Source: Mastigamoeba balamuthi (Eukaryota; Evosea; Mastigamoebida; Mastigamoebidae). Taken from it: a DNA stretch of 64,000 nucleotides. The notes below the pieces were generated by a model. It saw only the letters and a list, made by a program, of their open reading frames with translations, did no database searches and was not told the DNA's origin. Shown here in pieces: positions 1 to 10,600 of the stretch (position 1 is its first letter; every line of letters begins with the position of its first letter). Location: the NCBI GenBank assembly GCA_902651635.1, contig CACRSC010000075.1, positions 1,012,300-1,076,299 on the forward strand, given 5' to 3'. The translations under genes and the position numbers were made by a program.

Positions 1-2
1 CA

Positions 3-677
3 CGCCTCCAAGCCCTGAATCGGCTCACGGGAGAACCACCAGCCAAGTCTGGAGGTGTGGAGGCCTGCGTGGCCCAGCCAGCAACGTCAGAGACGAGTCA
101 GACCCGGCCAGCCGACCTGTACATGCAACGACTTTGTGTAGCACTACCGATGCAGCTCGCACGACAAAGAGTGGAGGTGATGTTCGACACTGGGGCTCAA
201 GCCTCCTTCATCACGACGAGGACTCTGCAGCAGTGCAGCCCAGGTGCACCGATCGACGAGAAGCAGCAGCTGGACGTGGTAGGGTTTCATCCGACAGTGT
301 GCGTTCGCACCCTGGGACGAGTACATGTGGTTCTGACAACAGAGGATGGGACATATCCGGTCGACCTGTTCATCATGGAGCACCTACCTGAGGGCGTGGA
401 CGTGCTGCTAGGGCTGGACATGATCGTGGCGCATGGCGTGAGCATTCGCTGGAGCGATCGTCAGGTTAAATTCGGACATCGTTGGTTGCCAACATCGTGG
501 GCAGCTTGCATACAAGTCAGACAACGTTGTGTGGCTCATGCAGTCTCTACTACGGTCGTGGAGCCATACAGTGCTGCTGTGATAATGGCTGCAGTGCCTG
601 CAATGGCCCAGTGTCTACTGTTCGAGCCCAAGTCACGCCCAGACATTGATATCGGAGCCTGTGACTGCAATGGATGA
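3..677 (+). CDS. Retroelement-type aspartic protease, partial at the 5' end
   Basis: The frame is open from the left edge to a TGA at 675-677, so the true start lies outside the window. It carries the hallmarks of a retropepsin: VMFDTGAQASF with the catalytic Asp-Thr-Gly-Ala about residue 60, and VDVLLGLDMI about 75 residues later, the hydrophobic strand followed by G-L-D seen near the C-terminus of Ty3/gypsy and Ddi1-like proteases. These enzymes act as homodimers on element polyproteins. No reverse transcriptase, RNase H or integrase motif was recognised downstream, so this may be a decayed Ty3-like element or a domesticated retropepsin. Family call is fairly sure; element type is not. Confidence 0.7.
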   Translation, partial: RLQALNRLTGEPPAKSGGVEACVAQPATSETSQTRPADLYMQRLCVALPMQLARQRVEVMFDTGAQASFITTRTLQQCSPGAPIDEKQQLDVVGFHPTVCVRTLGRVHVVLTTEDGTYPVDLFIMEHLPEGVDVLLGLDMIVAHGVSIRWSDRQVKFGHRWLPTSWAACIQVRQRCVAHAVSTTVVEPYSAAVIMAAVPAMAQCLLFEPKSRPDIDIGACDCNG

Positions 678-2130
678 CCCGAAGGTTCACCACAAAGGTC
701 CGCCAAGAAGGCCCGACAAATCCAAAGCAAAGGGAACGACGGACGAGGAGCCCAGCCAAGGTCCGCCGAGGGGCTCCCCCAGTCCACGAGATGAACCACC
801 ACAGGGACCAATAGGTCCACAGGGCGGCGTGCAGGGTGGCTTGGACGTAGCGCCAGCACCTCACGGTCAGGACTTGGCATCCTGGCCGCCAGCTCTTTGA
901 TCAGGCGATGCACCACTGTCGCGCGAGTCTGGCCTGTCTCCGCAGAAGGGGGAGCCGTCTGCCTTAGCACCTGGGGTGCAAGAGCGACGAGCCCTTCGTG
1001 AGGAACAAGGCAGCACCTGGATCGTAGCTGCACGTAAGAGGAAGGGCAGTTACATGATACTATATGATGTTATGCTTCCCCCAGACGGAAACCAGCAGTG
1101 AATACCGTCTGCTGTCGTTAAAGTATCGCATCCTCAAGCCCTGGAGAAGTTCTGGAGAGAGTGGGATCTGTCCGAGGCCCAGTTCCTCGCAAATCCCATT
1201 CTGCTGGGAACTCTGCTCCGAAAACAAACCCCGTAAGGGAAAGTCGAGCTCAGTATGAATTGGACACTCGTACGAGTGACGCCGAGTGCCAATCGCTCCA
1301 GGTAGTGATGGCCGTAACATCATGCACCAAGAGTGGGGCCCCACCCCCCGAGGCACTGGCCATGGGCGATTGTGACTCAAGCGGTGCTGATGGGCGAGTG
1401 GGAAGAGTTGTGACGAACTGTGTGGGTGACGGATTTCCGTCCTCGCGATTTTGAGTGGGCCCCAGGCCCCCTGCAGCGGCTCATGCCCTCAGGCGACTTA
1501 GTCCTCGATTCACGAGTGGCCCTAGTGCCCCTGCATTAGTTCCTCACAGCTATCACAGTCCTGCTAGTTTTGTGCGTGTGCGTCACGTGTGCGTGTGTGT
1601 TTGTGCTAATGCAGGGTTGATAGACGATGAAGCAGGTCCGTACGGCAAGGCCTCTCGGTTTTTCCTGAAGGGCCTTTTCCGAAAGACGCCCCGGACGCTG
1701 CAGGCCCCTCCGTCTCCCGACCCCTGGCACCAAGTCCACCGAACCGTCCCGTCAAGACCGGCCCCAACCCCGAGTACCAAGACGCTTCAAGTTCGACGAG
1801 CCGAGACCTCCAAGCTCGACAAGTGGCGAGTACGGAGTCCTCGCCTAAGGTCCGCCGAATGTTACGGATAAATCTGCGAGAGCAAGGACGTCAGCGGAAA
1901 ATCCTGCTGTACCTGCGTCAGGATTCCTCCGATCAATTGACTCCCGCCCCGGCGAATGACGTCGCTCTCCCGGCACCTAGAAACACAGAACTTTTATTGC
2001 TCTGATCTCAGAGAGCCCCCAAACTAGTTCACAACACTACAAAGACAATGAACCCAATACAGCAATTAAGGGACATGGCCATATCCAGATTACAGCAACA
2101 TGTCCAAGATGCTCACTCCCATGATCTACA
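678..2130. other. Gene-poor stretch after the protease
   Basis: No convincing gene is seen here. A Pro/Gly-rich plus-strand frame at 646-900 overlaps the end of the protease frame and could be a shifted remnant of the same element. Other frames are short and compositionally biased. No long terminal repeat pair or polypurine tract could be identified by eye. Confidence 0.4.
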
Positions 2131-5100
2131 TTACATAGTGAGCTCGTAGACAGTCTGGAGGCCCTTGCCCTTGAGCTGCACCGTCTGGGGCTCCCCGAAC
2201 GCGAACTCGTCGCGGGCGCACTCCCACGTCCTCGCGTCGCACAGCACCGTCCCCACCTGCGCCTTGGCCTTGAGCCGCGCCGCCTGCGCCGCAAGGGGGG
2301 GGAGGGAGGGAGGGGGGGAGGGAGGGAGGGAGGGAGGGAGGGCAGGGAGAAGCGGGGCCAGCCGGGGGAGGGCATGCGGGAAAGTGAAGTGCGGGGAAGG
2401 AGCACGCGTGCCATGTTGACAGTGTCGGACCAGAGGTCGTAGACCCAGTTGCGCCTGCCGATGATGCCCCCGGCGCAGGGCCCCGTGCTCACCCCCACCC
2501 GCAGCCCCGCGCGCTGCTGCCCGCTGCCTCCGGGGAGCGCCATGCCCTGGCTCGCGCGGTGGAACTCCACGGCCGTCTTGAGCATCGCGTGCGCGTGCCT
2601 GGGCGTCTCGCTCGGCACCCCCGATGCGGCCACTGCGTTGCGCGTTGCGCCGCAGTCGTCAGCCAGTGTTGGCGGTTGAGCTCCGGGGCCAGCGCCAGCG
2701 CCGAGGAGTTGGGGAGAGCCGAGCAGGGGAGCCGGGGGGTGAGCGCACTGTAGATGTCGAGGATGGTCTTGATCTTGGTGACCCCGCACCGCTCGGCTGC
2801 GCCGTCGAGGGCGTCGATGAAGGTGCCCAGGAAGGCCGCGACCTCCTCGGGGGCGGTGGCCGTGGCCCAGTCCCGGAACCCCGCGATGTCGCAGAACAGG
2901 ATGCTGGCCGCCTTGAAGCTCTCGTTGGGCAGCTCCCCCTTCTGCAGCACCCCGAACACGTGCGGCGGGAACAGCGACTGGATCAGCTCGACCGACTTCC
3001 TGCGGTGCTCTGGTCAGTGCGCTCCTGATGATGCTCGGGAGTGTCATGCGAGCTCCGCACTGGTGCTGGGCGTCGCGGCACGCCAGCAGGCGGTTGACCG
3101 AGTGCGCGATGCGCAGCAGCTGGTCGTTGCCCCTGAACCGCACGGCGGCCCTGCCCGTCTTGGACGTCACGGCGATGATGGCCCGCGACAGCCGCGACAG
3201 CCCGCGGAACACCAGCAGCTCCATGAGGCCCACGCTCCCCGCCAGCACAAACACCAGGATGGCCACCCCCACCCCGCACAGCCGCCCGAACAGACTACGC
3301 TCCTCGGCCAGCAGCTCCGGGTCCCGCAGTGCCACCATCAGCAGCCTCGTGTCCCCCACCTGCGCGGCCGCCGCATCGCGGGCAATCAGTGCTGGGGGGG
3401 GGGCACCGCTCCGCCGGTGCGGTGCCCGGCATGGCGGACCAGGTCTGTGAAGGTCGCGCCCTCCAGCGTGGCGCTGCTGTTGACGAAGCCGCTCCCTGGC
3501 GGGCACGCGTACAAGAGGCCCCGCAGCTCGCCCCTCCCGCTCGTCGTCAGGCTCGCGACGTTGCGGCTGCCTGCGAGGCGTTGCCGGGGTCGCGGAGGTC
3601 AATTGGCCGGCCAGAGCTCGCGCCGCATGTGCGAGCGGTGCCGGAGGCGCACTGTTGACGTCGGAGCCGACGGGGATGGACCTGTTGCCGCCCCACAGGG
3701 CCTGGAGGGGCCCCGGTGTGCTGTCCCTCGAGTAGAGGGCGCCCAGGCACATGTGCATCATCTGCGCCTTGGCCGGCAGCAGCCGCGCAATGTCGCGCAT
3801 GAACACCACCCACCCCACCCCTTCACTCCTCGCGTTCAGGCGCACAGGAAACGACGCCGCCAGCCTCGGTATTTTGCTGCAGAGTAGCGTCCACGTGAGC
3901 TTAAGGATAGGCGCGGGCACTGTGTCGTGTGTCGCACTTGTCGGGGTCGTAGAGCAGACCGAGAACTTGCCCCGTTGTGATGTAACTCCATGACACGCCG
4001 CCCTATAGCAGCTGGCGGGCGAGCACCGAGATCTCGAGAGCGCTGATGTTCCTGGGGGTGTGCGTGGCGTAGTTGTAGCCGCAGCTGTTGACCAGCGTCC
4101 CGTTGCGCGTGAAGTAGAGAATGCCGTCGACGTTGCGCGCGTTGAAGAACGTCCCGTCGGCAAACTTGAGCTTCCACAGGTACCGTTTGGGTCGCCCTTG
4201 AGCACATAGTCCACCGCCACATCCTTGAGACAAGCTCGTCAGGCCTGTGCGAGAACCGGCGGAAGGTGTGCGTGCTGCTCACCCAGCCGCCGAAGCCGCC
4301 GGAGTCCATCATGAGCTCATTCAGCGCCTCGCGCAGCACGTGGGAGGCGCGCGTTGTATCTGCCATCGCACGGGTCTGCACCAGCTCCTTGGTCCTGCTG
4401 CTCAGCGTCACAAACAGGAACGCCACGAGCGCAGCGACGGACACAGCGAGCAGCGCGGCGACGCTCAAGAGGGCCCCGAGGCGCAGCGACCTCAGAAGCC
4501 TCTTACATGCGCCCTCGCTCTTGTCGGCGCTGAACGCGATGGCCGGGTCCTCTTCGAGGATGCTGAGAAGTGCAGGAGATGAGAGGGATCTCGTCGACAG
4601 CGCATCGGTGCAAAGCGTGTCACCCGTGGCCACGAGCCTCCACGCCGTCCCCTGCGCTGCTCCCTCCGCAGGCTCGAAGGCGTAGTGGCCCCTGTTGGAC
4701 TCCTCGAGGGCTCTCTTGGTCTCGGTGCACACGAGGATCTCGCCGGGGGACGCGGACTCCTGGATCTGCTGGCTCAGCGTCACTGCAGGCGCCCTGCTGT
4801 GAGCCCCACGGAGCATCGGATTGCTCTGAGCGGACCGGATGGGCCCCAGAGCTCGTAGAAGCGCTTCCTGAGGCCGATCATGGCGCTGCTGCAGCTGCCC
4901 GAGGCGATGCCCATGCGGAAGAGCAGGGGCTGCTCCGAGGCCGCCATGACGTTCCCGTGGCACAGCCTGCGCGGGCGCACCAGCTCGTGAGTCCTTCGGG
5001 TGCTCGGGAGGGCCACTGCGATGGGCAACACACCTGGCGAACTTGAGGGCCACGGTGGCCATGGTCTGTGCGCAGTTGGTGCTGGATCGCTCTTCAACAC

Positions 5101-7091
5101 CCGTGGCCACCACTGTGTGGGATCCGCGAGGGTCAGGGGGGCAGGGACGAGGGTGGCAGAGGCAGAGGCAGAGGCAGAGGAGCAGACCGTAGGCGTCGCC
5201 GATGGTCATGATCTTGGTGGCGCCCTCCCTGTTCACGATCTCGTCCATCTCGCTGAAGAGCTCGTTGAGGTACTTGGTCACGACGTCGGGAATCAGCGTT
5301 GAAGACCTGAGCGCTTCTGCTGAGGGCTGGGCTCTGGTTGTGTGTGGTACCACAGAGTGAAGTTGCAGATGTCGACAAAGAGGACGCAGGCGGTGGGGTA
5401 CGTCAGGTTGTTGGACTCGCCCCTCTTGAGTCTTCCCAGCACCTCTCCCGGGAAGATGCTCCTCAGAATGTTCTCCGTCTGCCTGTGTGTTGAGCACAGT
5501 GTTAACTGGCTCCTGATTGATCGCTGTGTGATTATTGCAGTCGAACTCTATTCTGTGCTCGAGGGCGGCGAGGAGCTCGTTGACTGCCCGCGTCACGTTG
5601 CGCAGCTCCGTCTTGCCTGTCACCTGCAGCCTCTCCCCTGCGTTCTGGGCGTCGTCGTCGTCGGTGACGCACGGGCGACACAACCAAGAGCGATGGAACG
5701 CACGGTGTTGCCCGAGACATCGACGATCTTGCCCGACAGGTGCGAGAGGGTGCGCAGCACAAAGGCCTCCATCAGCAGCGCCACCAGGCACACGATCGCC
5801 ACCAGCGCAGCGCAGCAGATGATCGTCATGTACCGCGTGGCTGCAGCTGCGCGTGAGCCGAGGCTGGCGGAATACTCGGGTGGCGCACAGGAGCCGATGG
5901 TGGACGAGTCGGACCTGAGGCCCCGGATCAGGACGCTCAGCCTGGGCACCCCGGCCTCGTCGCTCAGCACCGCCCCTATCGCCAGATACGTGTCCCTTGT
6001 CTTGTTGACCGCCATTCCGCACGTCAGCTGCGTCTTCGCGAACGCCTCGGACTGCGCCACGATGTGCGACACAGAGTCGCCTGCAAGGCAAATGGAATGG
6101 GTTTCAGAAAATAGAATTGCAGCTGCACCTGCCAGAGTGCCCTTCAGGTGGGCCGGGCGGCCTGTCCACGCTTGGCGGAGGCCGGTGAGGTTGCTGGTGT
6201 CCGTCAGGCTGCGCGGCTGCTGTCAGGGCGGACCCCATGTGCGTGTGGCGGGACGGATGGGCTCACAATTGAATGCAGAGGCTCGACATCTCAGCGATCT
6301 TCCGCAGGGGCGACTGCACTTTCCGCGCGTAGACGATCCAGCCCACGTTGGCGCCCGTCGTGTCGGACTTGCGGGAGTAGCGCGACCCGACCAGTACTGG
6401 AATTCCGCTGGCATTTCCACGTGTGAAAATTGGAGGGCATTCCCTGTTCTTACTATTCAGGGATCCAGAAGAGCCCGCTGGCCTCCCCGTCCCTCTTAAG
6501 TGCTGCGCCCGCCTGGCGGGCGAGCTCTGCGGATGCCCTGTCCTTGGCGGCCCCGTACGATTTGTTTGTGCCCCACATGAGCCCATTAAGCATCTGCGGG
6601 CCCGAAAAGACCAGTCAGACCTGTAGAGGACCGCCGACGGCTGCTGCTCACTGTTCCGTTGGGGAGCATGAAGAGGATGGCCTCGAGGTCGAGGACCTCA
6701 AGGAAGTTGAAGCCCTTGTACATGAGGTCCCAGACGCCACCGGTCGCATTCCCCTTGACGAGGTAGTTGTAGGTGTCGTCCTGCATTGTGAGTGAGCAAG
6801 AATGAGGTCCACCTCTGCTCATCTGACCCAGTTGGAGGTCCCGGTGATCTCGCCCTTGAGAGTGGCCAGCTGGCTGTTGAGGACGCCGTAGAGCAGGGTG
6901 GCCTCCTCCAGCGCCTGCCTGCGCTCGAGGGTGTGCAGCTGCGCCTCGGAGGTGTACCGGAAAACAGCGACAGAGACGCCGATGGCCACGCCCACGAGCA
7001 CCAGCAGCGCCGCCAGCACGTGGACGCGCATGTGGCGCAGGGGCTTCAGCAGAATGCCTCCGCGGGATGGCGGGTTCACGTCCTCCTTCAT
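2131..7091 (-). CDS. Twin-module receptor cyclase, copy A (two sensor-HAMP-cyclase modules)
   Basis: Multi-exon gene with ATG at 7091-7089 and TAA at 2133-2131. In order: cytosolic N-terminus, TM1 (about 7050-6980), a CHASE4-like extracellular sensor (about 6960-6270), TM2 and HAMP-like helices (5850-5540), class III cyclase domain C1 (5480-4640), TM3 (about 4490-4390), a second CHASE4-like sensor (4330-3430), TM4 with HAMP-like segment (3330-3070), and cyclase domain C2 (3010-2131). C1 keeps metal-binding aspartates (FVDICNF, TIGDAYG) but reads VTLSQQ where the transition-state Asn and Arg belong. C2 keeps Asp in FCDIAGF, the purine-selecting Lys (KIKTIL) and Asp (YDLW), and TVNM. That suggests an ATP-cyclising C1/C2 pseudo-heterodimer. 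One clear intron is 4783-4835 (53 nt, donor GTCCGC). Exon boundaries elsewhere are approximate. Copy A' lies just upstream in the same orientation. Confidence 0.72.
2143..3328 (-). repeat. Near-identical 3' tract shared with copy A'
   Basis: This 1186-bp tract matches 7627-8811 almost base for base, introns included. Visible differences are one substitution beside the G-rich tract and a one-base length change within it. Identity stops abruptly at both ends: the stop-codon side differs completely, and upstream of 3328 the copies drop to ordinary paralogue similarity. Confidence 0.85.
2295..2342 (+). repeat. GGGA-rich tract in the last intron of copy A
   Basis: Runs of GGGAGGG lie on the plus strand, so the transcript carries the C-rich complement, in the intron before the final cyclase exon. 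The tract recurs in copy A' at 7779-7825. The plus strand has quadruplex potential. Confidence 0.8.
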
Positions 7092-7608
7092 GAGCCTTCT
7101 ATGGCGAAGAGGTCTTACAGTAAAGACAGAATGGACCAGAAATTGCCATTTGGATCCATTGCATTTTGACCGAACTGCAATCACACGCACCCCTCACCGT
7201 GGCTGTCAGAGAGGCACAGCGCATCTGTTTCATTGGGCGGGTCTGAAGGCCGATAATACATCCTGAGACTGTCAAAGACAGCGGCTGCGGTGCAATGCCT
7301 TGGAACCTCGCCAATTTACTTAGTAGTCGGAACGCGTTCACCCAACGTCTCCGTAATAGTCTCGATTCACAGCACCCGAAACAGCTCACCCGAGTTGAAG
7401 TAAAACAGTGCATTTGAGAGTTCTACGCAATGCACTGGGGTGTGACCGCCCAGCTGTTCGATGGAGAGTGACAGTGATGCATCAACATTCACAGCCTCGC
7501 CCGCGCATGCTGAGATGGAGCATGGCCAAAGGCTATCAGCCATACATTGAGTTTGTCTCTTGCGCCATTCAGGCTCGGAGCAGCAGTGTGTAGGGTTCAC
7601 TGCTGCGT
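7092..7608. other. Intergenic region between copies A and A'
   Basis: This 517-bp spacer holds the promoter side of copy A and the 3' flank of copy A'. No gene, RNA or AGATATT-like motif was recognised. It has no obvious counterpart upstream of copy A', so the duplication did not carry a shared promoter that is visible by eye. Confidence 0.4.
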
Positions 7609-10600
7609 TCATTGGGGCAATACTACCTCGTAGACAGTCTGGAGGCCCTTGCCCTTGAGCTGCACCGTCTGGGGCTCCCCGAACGCGAACTCGTCGCGGG
7701 CGCACTCCCACGTCCTCGCGTCGCACAGCACCGTCCCCACCTGCGCCTTGGCCTTGAGCCGCGCCGCCTGCGCCGCAAGGGGGGGAGGGAGGGAGGGGGG
7801 GAGGGAGGGAGGGAGGGAGGGAGGGCAGGGAGAAGCGGGGTCAGCCGGGGGAGGGCATGCGGGAAAGTGAAGTGCGGGGAAGGAGCACGCGTGCCATGTT
7901 GACAGTGTCGGACCAGAGGTCGTAGACCCAGTTGCGCCTGCCGATGATGCCCCCGGCGCAGGGCCCCGTGCTCACCCCCACCCGCAGCCCCGCGCGCTGC
8001 TGCCCGCTGCCTCCGGGGAGCGCCATGCCCTGGCTCGCGCGGTGGAACTCCACGGCCGTCTTGAGCATCGCGTGCGCGTGCCTGGGCGTCTCGCTCGGCA
8101 CCCCCGATGCGGCCACTGCGTTGCGCGTTGCGCCGCAGTCGTCAGCCAGTGTTGGCGGTTGAGCTCCGGGGCCAGCGCCAGCGCCGAGGAGTTGGGGAGA
8201 GCCGAGCAGGGGAGCCGGGGGGTGAGCGCACTGTAGATGTCGAGGATGGTCTTGATCTTGGTGACCCCGCACCGCTCGGCTGCGCCGTCGAGGGCGTCGA
8301 TGAAGGTGCCCAGGAAGGCCGCGACCTCCTCGGGGGCGGTGGCCGTGGCCCAGTCCCGGAACCCCGCGATGTCGCAGAACAGGATGCTGGCCGCCTTGAA
8401 GCTCTCGTTGGGCAGCTCCCCCTTCTGCAGCACCCCGAACACGTGCGGCGGGAACAGCGACTGGATCAGCTCGACCGACTTCCTGCGGTGCTCTGGTCAG
8501 TGCGCTCCTGATGATGCTCGGGAGTGTCATGCGAGCTCCGCACTGGTGCTGGGCGTCGCGGCACGCCAGCAGGCGGTTGACCGAGTGCGCGATGCGCAGC
8601 AGCTGGTCGTTGCCCCTGAACCGCACGGCGGCCCTGCCCGTCTTGGACGTCACGGCGATGATGGCCCGCGACAGCCGCGACAGCCCGCGGAACACCAGCA
8701 GCTCCATGAGGCCCACGCTCCCCGCCAGCACAAACACCAGGATGGCCACCCCCACCCCGCACAGCCGCCCGAACAGACTACGCTCCTCGGCCAGCAGCTC
8801 CGGGTCCCGCATCGCCACCATCAGCAGTCTTGTGTCCCCCAGCTACGCGGCGCCGACACGCCCGGCAGCCGAGGTCAATCAGGGCAGAGTCGCAGAAGAA
8901 ACATTGGACGGACCAGGTCAGTGAAGGAGACACCCTCCAGCGTGGCGCTGCTGTTGACGAAGCCGCTGCCTGACGGGCACGAGTACACAATGTTCTGCAG
9001 CTCGTCCCTGCCGCTGGTCGTTGTACTCGCGACATTGCGGCTGCCTGCGAGGTTGTTCGGTTGCGAAGGTCAATGAAAGAGCAAAGCGAGAGAAGGCTCA
9101 CTGTTGACGTCGGCGCCAACGGAGATGGCTCTGTCGCTGCTCCAGAGGGCTTGGAGGGGTCCAGGGGAGCTGTCTCTGGAGTAGAGGGCGCCAAGGCACA
9201 TATGCATCATCTGCGCCTTGGCAGGCAGCAGCCGCCCGACGTCGCGCAGGAACACCACCCACCCAACCACTGGGGTCTGGTCTGTGTAGCTGACTGGGAA
9301 CGACGCTGCAAGCCTCGCCACTTTGCTGCAGGGTCCCCGTGAGCTGCAGGGGAGGCGCGAGCACTGTGTTGTGTGTCGCACTTGTCGGGGTCGTAGAGCA
9401 GACCGAGGACCTGCCCAATCATCGAGATGCCCCAGACCACGTCGGCCTTGAGCAGCTGGCGGGCGAGCACAGAGACCTCGAGAGCGCTGATGTTCCTGGG
9501 GGTGTGCGTGGCGTAGTTGTAGCCGCAGCTGTTGACCAGCGTCCCGTTGCGCGTGAAGTAGAGAATGCCGTCGACGTTGCGCGCATTGAAGAACGTCCCG
9601 TCGGCAAACTTGAGCTTCCACAGGTACCCGTTGGGGTCGCCCTTGGTCACGTAATCCACAGCCACGTCCTAGAGCACCACGCAAGTCAGGCCCAACAGCG
9701 ATCGCAAGGGCGAGCGGAAGGCGTCTGTGCTGCTCACCCAGCCGCCGAAGCCCGATGTGTCCATCATGAGGTCCGTCAGCGCCTCGCGCAGCACGTGGGA
9801 GGCACGCGTGGTGTCGGCCATCGCGCGGTGCTGCATCAGAGTGCTCGTTGTGCTGCTCAGGGTCGTGAACAGGAACGCCACGAGCGCAGCGACGGATACA
9901 GCGAGCAGCGCCACGACGCCCACGAGGGCCCCGAGGCGCAGCGACCGCAGCAGCCGCCTGCACGCGCCCTCGCTATCTTCGGCGCTGTACACAATGGCCG
10001 AGTCCTCGGCGAGGATGCTCAGCAGCCCCGTCGACGACAGTGACCTCGCCGACTCCACTTCTGTGCGGGGCGTGTCTCCCGTGGCCACGAGCCTCCACGC
10101 CGTCCCCTGCGCAGTAGTCTCGGTGGGTTCGAAGGCGTAGTGGCCCCTGTTGGACTCCTCGAGGGCCCTCTTGGTCTCGGTGCACACGAGGATCTCGCCG
10201 GGGGACGCGGACTCCTGGATCTGCTGGCTCAGCGTCACTGCAGGCGCCCTGCTGTGAGCCCCACAGAGCATCGGATTGCTCTGAGCGGACCGGATGGGCC
10301 CCAGAGCTCGTAGAAGCGCTTCCTGAGGCCGATCATGGCGCTGCTGCAGCTGCCCGACGCGATGCCCATGCGGAAGAGCAGGGGCTGCTCCGAGGCCGCC
10401 ATGACGTTCCCGTGGCACAGCCTGCGCGGGCGCACCAGCTCGTGAGTCCTTCGGGTGCTCGGGAGGGCCACTGCGATGGGCAACACACCTGGCGAACTTG
10501 AGGGCCACGGTGGCCATGGTCCGCGCGCTGTTGGTGCTGGAGCTCTCCTCAATGCCCGTGGCCACCACTGAGGGACCGGCGAGGGTCAGCAGGCCAACGA

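Noticed and set aside
6240-6260. CAATTGA near 6245 as another intronic element
   Set aside because: On the gene strand it lies at an exon-donor boundary, not before an acceptor, so it is not counted with the branch-site-like motif.
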